DNA from: Charina bottae
Taxonomy: Eukaryota > Chordata > Lepidosauria > Squamata > Charinaidae
DNA length: 64,000 nt
Reading direction: 5' to 3'
Assembly (NCBI GenBank): GCA_023362775.1
Contig: JALMGJ010000025.1
Coordinates: forward strand, 9,401,501-9,465,500
This document shows, in pieces, positions 30,543 to 44,604 of the stretch (positions are counted from its first letter, which is position 1; every line of letters starts with the position of its first letter). The translations under genes and the position numbers were made by a program. The notes beneath the pieces were generated by a model. It did not search any database. It saw nothing but the letters and a program-made list of their open reading frames with translations, and was not told the DNA's origin.

Positions 30543-32717
30543 TTATCTCTGGACAGGCAGAGATTCTATACAGTAGGTGACATATATATTAGTGGAGTAA
30601 CTTCAGATGATCTCAGAGGGGACCCATTTTAATTGTAATGTGTGTTGCTTTATTTACTTCAAAATATGATAAACAAGGTCTGCTGTGCTTGGCTGAGGCC
30701 TCTTGTTAATTTGGCTGCTCAAAGCTGGGATGTCTTGGACCCTAACCATGATGGCACTTCTGTTTGTATAGTGTTGCATTATTAATTGGACATAGTCACC
30801 AATGAATTTGATTCCCAGTCCTCACCTTCAGGATATTTGCATATGCTGGTCTCTCTCCCTATGTAACAAGGGGGCTTCGTACAATCTGCATGAATAACAT
30901 TTTACTGTGTTCCATTCCTCAGTCTACATGCTATAGTTGAAACTATTTTAACAATATTCTGGAATGTTTTAAAGATGAGAACTGTGCCCTCCTCTCAAAA
31001 GGAAGAGTTCAAATACTATTGATAACTGACTTAGGTCTGACTGGTACCTGATTAATAACTGACTTTCACTTTGCACTTATGGAGATCATATCAGTTTGAA
31101 TCAGGATTCAGAGAGACTGAAATCTGCAGGACCGCCTATCAGTGCTAAGACATCAAGACATGAGCCATGCATATATTTTCTTACCTTTGAATTATGTAGA
31201 CAAACGACACAGGTCTTGTTCTCTTCTTACTTTTGTAGATGGAAGAGTAGTTGTAATCGTCTTCTTATCTTCTTATCTGCTGCTTTAATTGAAATTAGGG
31301 CCCTGGTATAAAGGAATCTGTGGGATGTCCTCATAATATCCAGATATGAAAAGCTTAGAGGAACTTGAACTTGAACTTGAGGACATTTGAACATTAAAAC
31401 CACATGGTTTTACAACCCATGCTCTATCTAGCAATCACATTTAAATTAGACCAGTAAGGTCCTTTGTCACATACTATTCCAGCTCATTCTGTAAAGGTCA
31501 GGATATGCAAGCAGTTTAATTTGTCCAGGCTGTAACTGTAAATCCAGAAGGTTAAAGCTTTATGTGGTTCAGCACTCCAACTGAGTAACAAAAGTGTCTT
31601 AGAGCACACTGCTTATTATTACTTTAGAATTAAAGATTGTTATTGAAAGGAAAGCATGTTGGTCCCAGATGACAAGAAATACAAAGTAAGTGCCTGTCTT
31701 TTATTGGGTGAACTTTGACTGGCAGAAAATTAAGCATGTCATATCATGCTTAAGACACAGTGAAAAGCTGAAGGAATCAGTATGTTCAGGTAGATTCAGA
31801 ATTAATATTCTGTCTGGTTTCATAAAATAATTCAAATGTCTTTACTACTGGGAAGCTTTCCTTTAATTTTTTTTTTAAATGATTAATTTTAGTTAGGCTT
31901 GCAAAGCAAATCTTACCACTGAATCCTATGCTGTTTATCAATCTTGAAGGCATTATTTATGCATCATGTTTTCTTCTGGAGCCCAAAGTTGACAGAATCT
32001 GAAGATACTGATGCAAAAGATGGCACTGCTAATGGTGCTTTGAGAAAATCCATAAGAATCACCACTTATAATATGATAATATCTGTCCACGCTACAAATG
32101 TAGATTGGTTTGTTCCCCCAAAGCATTGTGGGAAATGTAATTTGCTGAGCAGCCCAAGAACTCTTAAGAAATGAAGAAGTGATTTCATGCAGAAATTTGT
32201 GAATAAACCCATGAAACTAAGTGGGACAAGAATAAGTAGCCCACAAAGCCCCTCTCTGAAACTGAGCCAATTGATGGAAATTAGTAGTGCAGTTCCCCAC
32301 CACTTTGAAATGGCAAATAAATGGAAACCTAACACAGGCTTTGCACTGGTTGACAACCCAGGAAAATCTTCAACCCCACCCCTGCAAAATGGAAATTAAA
32401 CCAAAAATTTCAGCCATGCCCACATTCATGACATGAACATATCCATTAAAAAAGTAGTAGTAGTACTAGTAGCAGTAGTAACCATTTCACTAAAAAGTGT
32501 GGCTCTTTCCATCAAATCCTGGTTTGGGTGTGGGGTATGGACTTTCATCCAAAGATTGTTCAGCCACGGGGAAGCATGGGCTAAAAATTACCACCAGTCA
32601 TTGGGTTTTGAATAATCCTGATACATGAGTCACAATTCAACATAAAAGGCAGGTGCATTTTTAAAAACCTATTAAGTCTAACAATATATAACTGCTGGGG
32701 AATACATTGGTTTGTGA
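30543..32717. other. Unrecognised stretch of 2.2 kb
   Basis: No gene recognised. CATTGTGGGAAATGTA at 32123-32140 resembles an arm of a common MITE but is too short to call. A small AGT-rich run is at 32451-32480. Confidence 0.4.
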
Positions 32718-32794
32718 TTATGGTATGGTATGGTATGGTATGGTATGGTATGGTATGGTATGGTATGGTATGGTATGGTATGGTATGGTATGGT
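32718..32794. repeat. (TATGG)15 microsatellite
   Basis: Uninterrupted pentanucleotide GGTAT array. Confidence 0.97.
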
Positions 32795-35434
32795 TCAGAA
32801 GGCAATTTGGTTTTTTTTCATGAGCTATTGGAAGAATGGGCTGTTTCATGGTCTTCCTAAAGTATTTTAAATTTACTTTGCCTCCAAGGGCTATGGAGAG
32901 CAAGGAGGTGGCCTTGTAATAATGTCATCAGTATTCTGAGTCATTCTGTCTCAGTTTTGGGGACTGGTGGAGGGAGAGTTAAGCAGACCAGAAGACTTTG
33001 CAACCAACTGTTAGCTCCAGTATGATTTTAGAAAGACAAATGCTCCCTTCCTGTATCATTTTTACTCAGAAGTAAATTCCATTATGTCTAGTACAGGTTG
33101 TTTGATAAAATTGCTTTACTGTGTGCAATACTGTGTATTAGTGCCAAAAATCAGTTTATTCTAATAAACACAAATGTGTACATGAGGTAAAAGTACACAT
33201 AGAGTATACATATGAAAGAGCATGCAAAAATATGTAATAGTGGGAATTTTGTTTGGAAAATGTGCATATTGAGATACATGTGAGCAAAGGTGTTTAAAAT
33301 AATAGACCTATACATGAATTTCTGTGCAAATGTATAGGGTTATGCAAATCTCTGAAGGTTCAAGCTGCTTCGCTAACCAGTGAAACTCCTTGTTTCACTG
33401 TATGAGTGAAACAACCACATATATATAAGCAACCAGTATAAGGTGAAGCAACCACACTGCCATGGGTTGCTCTGCTTCTCAGCCCCTTGTCCTTCACACT
33501 CAAGGGCGTTTTATGGTTGAGAAGAACTTCTCAGCACTGGCTGAAGAATGAGCAGTGTGGGTGGTTTCAGCAAATGTTGCAGATAATGCCCCAATACTTA
33601 ATGGAGCCTCCCAGCCAGGGTTGCCCTCAGCAGGTTCATCCAGGCTGCCTGCAGGGCAATCCTATGGCTAAGTCCACCAAGGGTCTCTCAGGCTAGGTGC
33701 TCGCATGTGCTAAATCTTGCAGTATGCACTGAAACCACCTAGCCAGGAAGCTCTTCAGCTAGCCCTGGGGGCACACTGATGCTTTGATGAAGATAATCAC
33801 ATCACACCCAGAGTGCAGATCTCTGTCGAAGTGAATCTAAGTCACTTTGCAGAAGCCTAAAAACGTCTATGCTTTCTTGTTTTTGAAATCTGCAAGACCG
33901 AGAAACTAAATCAAACTTGGCAGAATCACCCATTTCAACAAACTGCCAGTGCTGTCACATGATGGATATTACACAATAGATTTCCTCTCCCGCAGTGTGA
34001 ATTTGGTACAAGGTGGTAGGTATAGTGCAGGGGAAACACAAAGAAGCAAAGTTCAGAAACTTCTTAAAGAGCAGGAGTAGCAGGAGTAGGGATGTCACCT
34101 GCCAGAACACCACAGAATTTGATAAGCTGTACTTGTCCGTGTGTACAAAAGAGATAGCAAAGCTTTCAAGATTTGAGCATGACAAATCAGGCAATGAATG
34201 AGGAAAATCATCAAATACAGCCTGGATATTAGCAATTCAAATGGAATCCTTTCTATTATTAGTTACTTTTTAAAACAAAATAAGGATCACGTAACAGGTG
34301 CATGAAGCCTTTTCTAAAAGTGTGTTCTGTTGTATAACTGAACTCTTGGTAAGTGGTTTCAGCATAAGCATCAGAAGGAAGCATTGTTATAATCAGAGGA
34401 GCTTAGCACCAGGTAACTATGTACAGAATTGGGCTGTGCTCATGAATTGGATTTTATGCTAGAACTGTTTAGTATGTGATTTTGTGTGTCTGTGTGTATG
34501 CATATACAGTATATGCAGAATCCTGTTGAGTTACTACACATTTATTACCACATTACCGTATGCACATTTTCTAACTAGATTGAGTTGTCTGTGTTTGAGT
34601 GAACAAATTTTTTTTCTTCTCATGCCCAATGTGTCTGAAAACTCATAAGGCCTAAGGAAAAATGGATTTTTTCTCTTCAGTTCAAGGATTATTATCATCA
34701 GTAGTATGATATTTAATTGTATCCTTAGATTTAGAACACCAATGTCAAAAAAATACTCAGAATACCAAAGGCTGCATGTATATCTCTCTCTCTCTCAAAA
34801 AGTTATCTGTTCAAAGACTTCAAAGTAAGGTTTTTCTTTTTCTCTTCTTTTCTTTTAAATATATGTTATTGAAGTTTTACAAATGCTACACAATCAAAAG
34901 TGTTAGCCAAAAGGCAATTACTGAGTTCAAATACTACATTACTTGCAACATTTTCACACTAGCCAGCAGGACTATACGTTCCTCAAAAATGCTTTGGGTG
35001 TAATGTAGTAAGGGCACAGCGGAGGGATAGGTCTGATTAATTTTGATATACATGGATCAAATTTCATAAATTTCTATCATAGCATGTTGTGGTTGTTCTA
35101 TTCAATTATGGTCTTAGACCATAATTCCATATTCTTCCATATTATTTTGGAAGAATTGCTTTAGATCTCATGTGAGGATAACACCTCTGCTATTTATTAA
35201 AACAGGCATGACTATCCTTTAGGATTTTGCACACACCTGAAAAATGCTGTCACCTTAATTAATCAAATCATTAAATAAATGTGCCTTTACTGTGACTTAA
35301 TGGAGACTCATTTTTTTTCAAGGTCACACAAAAGGTTGGGGAAAAAGTGGGTCTGCTTTAATGAATAGCAGAGAGAAGCTGTTCTCATGTGATGTCTGAA
35401 GTACTTCTTTTGAATAATGTTTGAAAATGTACAA
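32795..35434. other. Unrecognised stretch of 2.6 kb
   Basis: No gene or repeat family recognised. Open frames (33487-33696, 34013-34201, 34776-35003) lack motifs. Confidence 0.4.
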
Positions 35435-35437
35435 TTC

Positions 35438-35595
35438 TACTAGCCAGTATAGTGTGGTTGTTAAGATACTGGATTGGGACCAGGAAGACTCAGCTTCAAG
35501 TCCACACTCAACAAAGAATTCACTGAGTGATTTTGATCCACTCTTTCTCGGCCCAACTACTGCAAGGGATGGTTTTGTGTGCAGATAAACAAAGC
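35438..35595 (+). repeat. Old tRNA-derived SINE
   Basis: CTAGCCAGTATAGTGTGGTTGTTAAGATACTGG is a diverged head of the SINE seen at 11.6 kb; CTTCAAGTCCACACTC stands in the B-box region; 'ACTGAGTGATTTTGATCCA' and 'TCTCGGCCCAACT' follow as in the family body. Confidence 0.65.
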
Positions 35596-37295
35596 AATCA
35601 CCATTTCCACCAGATGAAGCTCCCAAGAAGAAGCCAATACATACATGCAATGAAATAAATACTGTTGATCATGTTTTGTTTAATCCGAATGTATCAGCAG
35701 CATCTTCAAAAGAAGTAAAAAAATAAGACAATCAATGCCCAACCCCTTGTATATGCACATGACAGTGACACATGGACAAAAGGGGTGCAGCTTCAATCAT
35801 GCAATGACAATCACCATCTTGACTGTTTTGACCTCAAAGATGTCCCTGTAGTGTATATTTCTAAGGCACTACCTAAATTGTGGCCATTATCTAAAGATCA
35901 TCAAGTTTCCTGTCCATTTTGATTCATGAACAAATATTTTCTGTAACACCACGATCATATTTCACCAAATAACTAGTACAAACTTTGACGAAGACAGAGT
36001 TTTTCCCTTTACGCAGTATATTTATACCCATAGAAAGATGTATATATTAAGGAAAATGAGATGAAAATGTATTTACAGTCCCATGTTAACTTTTGTTGTT
36101 TTTGATAAACTCATAACCAGACAAGGAAAACAGTCAAGATGAAATGGGAAACTGAATGAAACTGAAATGTACAAATTTGCCTATGCCAGACCCAGGCTTA
36201 TGAAAAAGAGCCTTTTCTCTAGTTTATGTTAATATTGTAAATTATTTCAACTCTATCTCATCTGCTTCCCAGGCATGTGACTAAACTTAGTCCATATTCT
36301 AATACTCATATGTTAAGGCATCATATAACATTGGCAATAGCACATCTTGGCAAATTTATGTAGTAACTTACATGTAGACTTTTTTTAGAGTACAATGTAT
36401 TTATTGAACACAGATATGCAAAAAAGTATCGAATGATTTCTTTGACAATTAGCTTACACATTTTCAGTGGGAGCAGGACAGGGTTGAGCATGCTCATTTG
36501 CATTTATAGAGAGGAACATTTCGTTTCAAGAAGGAAAAAAAAGTTTGATTAACAAACCTACAGTTAGATGCCTAATGCAGGATGTATCAGTCACACCTTC
36601 CAGATGGAGAGCTGGTAATGTGGTTGATTAAGGCTGGATGGTGTTTAGGAATTCTGCTTGTGATTATACAGATCTGGCTACAATTGGCAATCAGAATGCC
36701 TAAAGAGAATGGTTTTAAAGAAGTTTTTGGTTAAGAAAGAACAAGAGAGAACATTTAATAAGAGATAGCAGAGAAGGGAATGTTTGGAGATGATCTTCTG
36801 GTGGTAAACCATGCCATGGCTTCATAGAAGTGATATACAGAGGTTTAGATTAGAAAAGATTTATGGTATGCCCAAAGAGGGAGCTAAAATTCTAGCATCA
36901 GGAATAAAAAAAGAAAGAAGTTATTAAATCAAAAATTGTCCGTGAGGACTCAATCCATTGCTTTCCTGAATTTATTTCAAAAAGAATATGTCCAAATTCA
37001 CTAGAAAATAAAGATGTAGAATAAGGAGATTGCCAAGAGGGAAACTCAGTAAAAGCATAATCCCTGCCCTCACCCCAAACTCCACCCCCCATCCCCACCC
37101 ACCAGCATATAATTATATTTTCTGCTGTTACTGGTTGCTAATTATTCATTTAATAAGTCAGTGTTTTCAGTCATATAATCTTGGTTGACTATCTATTGCC
37201 AAATTTTGTTTGTAAGCTACAGCCTTCTGTGTGAATACCCTAGACCAGGAAATTGGGTTAGCTGAATAAACATATGAAGGTGTCCAGTTCTAGAT
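35596..37295. other. Unrecognised stretch; C-rich tract at 37071-37103
   Basis: No gene or repeat family recognised. The minus strand of 37071-37103 has four runs of three or more G. Confidence 0.4.
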
Positions 37296-37309
37296 ACATA
37301 AAAAGTATA

Positions 37310-37599
37310 AAAGGTAAAGGTTCCCCCCGCACATTTGTGCAGTCGTGTCCGACTCCAGGGGCCGGTGCTCATATCAGAGCCAGCGTTGTCCGAAGATGCT
37401 TCCACGGTCATGTGGCTGCATGACCGAAGTGGTACCTATTAATCTACTTGCATTTGCATGCTTTCAAATTTCTAGGTTGGCAAGAGCTGGAGCTAGTGCG
37501 GGAGCTCACTCCGCATGCAGGGCTAGGGATTCGAACCTCCGAACTTGCGATCTTCCGATCGACAAGCCTGGCGTCTTACCCGCTGAGCCACCATGCCCC
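37310..37599 (-). repeat. Sauria-type SINE, with tRNA head
   Basis: Perfect 14-base target duplication ACATAAAAAGTATA (37296-37309, 37600-37613). On the minus strand it has an A box GTGGCTCAGCGGGTAAG, a B box GGTTCGAATCC, the middle AGCTCCAGCTCTTGCCAACC, and the Bov-B-like tail GAGTCGGACACGACTGCAC ending ACCTTTACCTTT. Two internal losses are visible relative to the copy at 61812-62136. Transcribed by Pol III when active. Confidence 0.95.
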
Positions 37600-37613
37600 A
37601 CATAAAAAGTATA

Positions 37614-39735
37614 GGAGTCCTAATATTACATCATCCAGATTCCACTGTGCCACAAAAGCAGAAAGAATCTACTTCTAATGGCATCCACATAGCAGAACTG
37701 TGATTCTACCCAGAGAACACAAATTATCAAGTCAAGCCGCTTATTACAGGCCAAGACCACCCACTCATTATACCAGACATCAGATGCAGGGGAAAGAAAA
37801 AAAGAAAAAAGAAAAGAAAACCTTCCCAAGCCCCCAAAAATATAAAATTGAGGCTGAAAGTTCTGGATATTTAGTCATCAATCCCAACCCTATATTTGCC
37901 ATCATTCTATGATGCCTCCAAATGAAAAGAATGCAACATCCTGTCTAATCACTATTTTTTTGTCCAAGTTCACATGCAGATGGGTTTTAAACCACTGCCC
38001 TTTCCAAGGGACAAAATGTGAAAAAAGAGGCTGGAGATCTGTTCTTTGCAATTGTGTTATGAGGCATCCATGCCAACTTACTCACAGCCTGCTTTCCAGA
38101 CCTCAACCACAGATAATAAAGGCAACAAAGAAGAGACAATAGCAAAATTTCAGTAGGCTATGGTGAGGCCATTATGGTCATTACAGTCATAACATTATTA
38201 TGCATCCAAAAAGTATGCACTTCCTCTCCCTAATTTGATTACTGTCACCCATAAAATAACAGCAGTGTGGCAGCTGATATGTATTTCTCCTATGCTGCCT
38301 GTCACAATGTGCCGGGAAGAAAGACAACCCGAGACATTTTGCTGCCTAATATAGACAGCCCTACTAGTACTTGTTATGATGCTAAAAATATAATAACAAA
38401 TAATTTGGCTGTTTGGTATTTTTTCACGATCTGCAAAAACTGAACCATATGGTAGGTTGACCTTGATAATCATGAAGAATACAATGTTGGAGAAGTTGAT
38501 GACCTAGAAGTAAGTTCCGTAGGCTTGCAAAGTTTCATCTTAACCTGCACTCATTCTCTGTGCTGTGTTCTGTATTCAGTTTTGCAGCATCTAAGCTAAA
38601 TTCATTTCTTTTATTTACTGAAAGGCATGTTCTTCCTTGAAATGCTAAGATTTATAAATGTGTCCATTTCAGTTTGGCTCAGTTTCACATTGTGTTCTGA
38701 ATGTAAGTTCATGTCAGCTTCTTTCTATACCACTGTGTGCATTCAGGAAAACACGTTTGAAGATGGGTACATATTTTGTTCACATTATCTTCTAATTTAT
38801 TCAGTTTGGTGTACATTTGTCCTAATGTGAGTGCTTTTTACAAGCTATCTACCACTAATTTAATGCATTTTGCATTTATATCACCTTAAATGCATTATTT
38901 TAAATTCTGAACTAAATCAATAAATTCTGAAAAGTGCAGGTTTGTTTTTAGAATATGGAAAAGGAAATCAATGTCTTTATGTGTGTGGGTTTTTAAAAAA
39001 AAAATAATCATGAGGGATTTTTTCCCCCAGCTGGCCAGGAGGAAGAACTATTATTCATTCCTTTCAGTTATTAAATAGATATACAACACTTTATGGGTAC
39101 ACGTAGAAAATTGATTTTACATTCATGAACATAATGGCACAATAGAGCCCTTTTTGGTAGTATATGTGTAATAATCCTTCCTAAAAAGCTTGCTTTGGAT
39201 TCAGTATACGACTGTCTCATTTATATGGTTATCAATGTCCTCCAGTTCCGTCTGCCTTTGTTCTTGTGTCCCAGATTCCCCAACAATTATTACTAAGCCA
39301 CATAATTTGCTCATCTAAAGTGTTGCTATAGAACCTGGATCATTCACATAATATTAATCAGTGGAAGCCCTCTGTGAACGGAGTTTAATGAATGGCAAAC
39401 TTTTGGAATCCATTGATCCAATATTACATTTCACCAGTCCTTTTAAAGGAGCAATATTTCCTTTTTGGAATAATAGAAGCTAATGGGAGCTAATTTATGG
39501 ACATTTAGTTGCAATAGGAGATCCTTAAGCCCGAGCCATTAAAAATTCTGTACAAGTCACTCCCTCTCATATTCCTCAAGGGGCACAAATGAAACACATT
39601 AGCTCATCATCACTAAGAGCATTGGAGGAGATATGATTCAGACAATCATCTTGATAGCTAATCAAGAGGAGTTGCTCAGCTGCTTGGGAGGTAGCACAGT
39701 TTGTGTTTGTTTTTCTCTCCCATTGTACCTGCTCA
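37614..39735. other. Unrecognised stretch of 2.1 kb
   Basis: No gene or transposon recognised. Bases 38160-38480 and 39180-39640 are free of repeats and might be conserved non-coding sequence; this cannot be tested here. Confidence 0.4.
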
Positions 39736-39736
39736 G

Positions 39737-40206
39737 TTTTTTTGTTGTTGTTCAGTCGTTTAGTCGTGTCCGACTCTTTGTGACCTCATGGACCATAGCA
39801 CGCCAGGCCTTCCTGTCCTCCACTGTCTCCCAGAGTTTACTCAAATTCATGTTCATTACATCAGTGGTACTAACTAACCATCTCATCCTCTGCCATCCCC
39901 TTCTTCTTTTGCCTTCAGTCTTTCCCAGCATCAGGGTCTTTTCCAGTGAGTCCTCTCTTCGCATTAGGTGGCCAAAGTATTTGAGCTTCAGCTTCAGTAT
40001 CTGTCCTTCCAATGAGCAGTCAAGGTTGATTTCCTTTAGGATTGACTGATTTGACCTCCTTGCAGTCCAAGGGACTCTCAAGAGTCTTCTCCAGCATCAC
40101 AGCTCGAAAGCATCAATTATTTGGTGCTCAGCCTTCCTTATGGTCCAACTCTCACAGCCATACATTACTACTGGGAAAACCATAGCTTTAATTATACGGA
40201 CCTTCA
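39737..40206 (-). mobile_element. 5'-truncated Bov-B 3' end
   Basis: Tail at 39737-39790 with TTGTTGTTGTTCAGTCG and GTGTCCGACTCTTTGTGACC. The minus frame at 39752-40081 encodes 'VPWTARRSNQSILKEI', 'YFGHLMRREDSLEKTLMLG' and 'TKSRTRLND', the Bov-B carboxyl end; the part to 40206 continues into the GCESWT region in another frame. It differs at many positions from the element at 7.2-10.2 kb, so it is a separate, older insertion. No clear target duplication. Confidence 0.92.
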
Positions 40207-42030
40207 TACAGACCTTGATTCTCTCATGCTTGATAAAGTGATCACAAAAGCCTTATTTCCATCCTTAGTATGATGGTTGACGCTTGCCCACAGCACAGTT
40301 GTCTCTCTTGACAGCTGTGCACTAAAAAACTGAGTGTATAAAAACAAATGCCCAGTGTTGTCATTGGACTGAAAGCCAATTTACCTTCTACAAAGAAGGA
40401 TGCCTGAATATGTATATGAGACATGCACAGAGCTTCATTCTGGATATACCTCCAGTCACTCACTGTGTGACTAAATTGACCACTTGCTGAGCTCAGAGAG
40501 TATCAGCCAATGAGTACTCATTCCCCCTGCTTCAAACTAGCCAATTGTCAGTACTGGAGCTTCCTCTTCTATGTGAGTTTATTTCTCTTCCTTCACAAGA
40601 GAGGCAAGTATGTGTTTAGCACAAACACACACAACCCATGCATTTAGTACTATGTATTAGTGCACATTTGCTTGTTGGTTTGCAAAACACTCCTCCTGGA
40701 ATATGTTAGCAAGTGCACTAAGAACCCTAAAAATCTCAGTCTTCTCAGAGCGCCAGATTAGCTTTAGAGGTGATGTTTTCCCAGCACGTTCTGTGAGTGA
40801 TGCTTTGGTGCAAACTCACATGCCAGCAAAACTACATTCAAGAGCTTGTCCTGAGCTGGGCTAGGTAAAATACAAGCTGGGAGAAACACAGCAGGCAATT
40901 TTTTCCAATGGGAAAACAAATGCTCTTGAAAACTGAATAGTTCCACTGGGCTGTGAGTTTCATCCATTTCCCAGGGGTGGGGGGAGCTGGTTTTCCAAGA
41001 ATTACCAGAAAGTAGAATTTTTAGAAGTTTGTAGTGTATCACCATTGGTTTTCAAAAAATATCAAGACAAAAAGAATCCATTTGTGGGAGAATTCAGAAA
41101 CAACAGCATGGCCAAATATTTGTCTGATCTTCCATGGTCAGCATGTACAGAAAATATTACAAGACCGAGAGGGGGAAAAAGCTCTAATAGAACAAGCAAA
41201 ATAAAAAAGAAGTCCACAAATCCCAATATATAAGAATCCCTATAAATTGCTGCCTCTAAAAGTTCAAACTCTTTGAAGAGTTGGAATCATAAATAGTATT
41301 ATAAATTATACATATTAATGAAATGGATCTATTCATAATAAAACATCTTGTTTATTTTACTCATACCTATTTTTATGCTCATGAAATATTGGTTATGATA
41401 AGTGTAATGTTGATAGCAATGCAACATCGTTGTTATTCTTCCAATTTCAGAAAATAATTGTACTGTGCTTATAAGACCCACTCCATTTATCAAAGCAAAA
41501 CCACAACTCAAGGGCCTGAAAATATGCATCATGCTAAGACTATTTTGTTTGTTTATCTTGGACCAATGAACTGGATCTTAAGATAATGAAAATGGGGCTG
41601 ATGGATCTCATAGAACAAAGAGCCCTGCTATAATTTGTTTAGGTATCTCTTAGCTAAATTGATCACATTTTTTAAAAACTTAGGGCTTATACAAATGGGC
41701 CTTAATACCATCACATAGAAAACACAATCCAGTGAATGTCTCATCCATGCACATAAATGTATTTATACCACTGAATTAACCTTCTAAACCAGGTGCATTA
41801 TGCATTAAAGAGCACTGGTGAATAAAAGGAAACTGTCACCCAGAGGTTCACGTATGATGTAAATGTACACTAAACACCCTCAGGAATATCCATTCTCTCT
41901 GTGCTGGTCACCTCTTTAATAATGTCATCTTCTGCCAACACATGATCAGTGCTCAACCATATGCTTCTGACTGATGACAATCATAATTTAGTACATATAA
42001 AATGTGATAAAGAAATAATAATTCCCCCCA
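40207..42030. other. Unrecognised stretch
   Basis: No gene or repeat family recognised. Confidence 0.4.
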
Positions 42031-42034
42031 CCCG

Positions 42035-42385
42035 AAGTCAGGTAAGCTCCATCCCGGTTAATGTTCCAGAAGTCCCTCAAGACTCGGTTATGGCTCCAGA
42101 CTTCAGGGTCCCAGGGAACCAGCAACATTTTAAGGTGTCTCACTTATTATGGTTGATATTGTGGTTGATATATTTACTCTCTCTATGCTTTGTGGTTTGT
42201 ATACTCTAAATTTTATAATATTTTAATTTTTAATAATTGTTTATATTTTTATAAAGATTGTTTTTATAATGATTGTTTTTATATAGTGCTGTTTTATTTG
42301 ATTGTTGTATGCCACCCAGAGCCACTTCTTGTGAGATGGGTGGCTATATAAATTTGATAAATAAATACATAAATAAATAAATGCC
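42035..42385 (+). repeat. L2-type LINE 3' end (plus)
   Basis: Ends GTATGCCACCCAGAGCCAC / GTGAGATGGGTGGCTATATA then (AAAT)n, the L2 tail hairpin in its GCCACCCAGAG form. The upstream part is decayed, so the 5' limit is approximate. Confidence 0.7.
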
Positions 42386-44604
42386 TAATAATGTAGTATA
42401 ACATTATCTCACAGTCTTATCCAACCTGAAGGGCACTCAGTTGGGGAAAGCAGATTTACCATCTTTACCCCAAGCATTTGCAAACACACTGTAGGTGTTT
42501 GGTTGCATAATATAAGGAAACAATGCCACCATATGCTTGTGAACATATTAATGTACAGCAACAACTGTGCTGTTGGTTTTGCTCATCCATTCATGCCCCG
42601 TCATGATATGGGTAACCAGAAGTGAGAGGAATGTCCAGAGGCAGAACGTGATGAAGCTTTCAGTCAGTTCTTGCTATTCTTTTCCCCAATTGTTAGAGAA
42701 AAGTTGGATCTACTGTCACTTTCCATTGCTCTTTTATAAACAATAATAGGATGCTAAAAGGCATCTGCTCAGTGAGAAAATGGAGAACGTGGTTTGCAGA
42801 GCAATGAAGAAATGTTTCTTTACACAATATTATAAGAGTGTGAGCATTCATGGTGGGCCAGAACAAAGTCAGTCCAAACAGTAGGACATGTAACTATAGA
42901 GAAATGCAATGATAGTGTTATAAAATGCCTTAGGAACTGTTGTTACAGCTGAAAGACAGTATAGGAAGTTTTTATAAACAAACCAATAAAGGTGAGCTGT
43001 TCTGTATGAGCTTGGACTCCTACAGAATTGTCTTAGGTAAATCCTATAGTTTTGTAAATACTGTGATTTTTTTTCTGTTGGATAATTTGGAAGGTTTTTG
43101 TTTTTAGTATAAAGGATCATTGAAAAGGGAATGGTCAAACTTTAACAGAAAATAAAAGCTTCCAAGGAGACATTCATGATTCAGTTTTTTTAGGAAGTCC
43201 ACTCTAAGTGACACATTATACAAGAATGCTACATGGATTTTCCCATCACACCTTAGCTTGCTAGGTTCTCCAAAAGGGCATTCCTGAAAGAGACTCAAGA
43301 AAAGGCTCGAACAAGTCAAGGAAATTAATGAAAAGTCATGTATTTTGCTTCTGCCCAATTTTCTCCAACTCAAGATAATTTGCCAAGTGCACTTATGTAG
43401 GTCTGGATTCAATCCATAATCCTCAAATTGATGCATAGCCATAATTTTCCCCAAATATAAGGTCTTCAGAGGTACGTACATCACTCCCAAATATTAAGTT
43501 TTTTAAAAAAATGATCGAGTGTAACAGGGTACATGCACATGAACACCTAGGATGTGTTAGGTTGGCTTCCTCCAGATTCCCCCCCTCAAAAAAAAAGGGG
43601 GGGTGTCTCTAAGCCCTTTTCCTACAATCCCACTTCTGGAGACATCCTGTATGGTCATGCTGCCACCAGCCACTTTTCTCCAAAGAAACCCTCTCTAGTA
43701 CTGAATTATTCTGAAGGACATAGAATGGCAGTCTCTTTTCATGTTTTCCTTCTGTAGTTTAGCCAAGTGGTGAGATTATGCTAAAGGTTAGATTTATTTC
43801 AAAATGAGGACAACTGAATCAGTAAGAAGTCCATCTTTACTATGTATGCCAAGGTTAAGGAAGTAGAGTGGAAAGGGGAGAAAAAGAAAGAAAATATGAA
43901 AATAACTTCCTTGATGTCCCTAGGGTCTATAAGACAATCACAATGACTTCTGAAGGGATTATCTCAGTCTCTGCTCCCTCAGTCAGGAATACATGGGCAC
44001 AGACACAAACATACTGTACATGCAGAACAAAAGCAGAAGAAATACCCCATAGCTCAAATCATTTCCCACAAAATAAAAATTCAGTTCTAACCCACATGGA
44101 TTTTACCCTACACCCTAGATCACTATTTTCTGGATCTCCAGCCCAGCTACTGAGTTGCGGCTTCTACTTTCCTGACTTTGAGTCATCCTTGGGGAGAGAT
44201 GCCCCTACTCCTCCAATGATAGATAACATGAATCTGTCTCTCTCTTCTTTTTAAAAGTTTCTCTCTAAAGGAAACCTTCCACTTCTGATTGGCTGCTCCT
44301 GAATTTCCGGGGCTTTGATTATTTCTCTGTCAACTACCTGGATTGACAGATTAGGTTTGATTTATTAAACCTTGTTTGATTGATCAGCTTTCTTGATGTA
44401 GTGAATGAGGAGAAATCTCATCTACACTACTGTACATCAAGAAAAAAAATCTGCCGTATTTGGGTGAATGAAAGGAAACAATATTGAAAGACTGTATTCA
44501 CTGAATCAGAGATTAGAGATTAGTGAGGGAAAGAGAGAAAAAGGTGGGTACAACAATAGATTATCTTCCCTTGTATTGCTTTATAAAACTAAATAAAACT
44601 AAAG
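42386..44604. other. Unrecognised stretch of 2.2 kb
   Basis: No gene or repeat family recognised. An A-run meeting a G-run lies at 43588-43604. Open frames at 43104-43490 minus and 43868-44254 plus have no motif. Confidence 0.4.
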
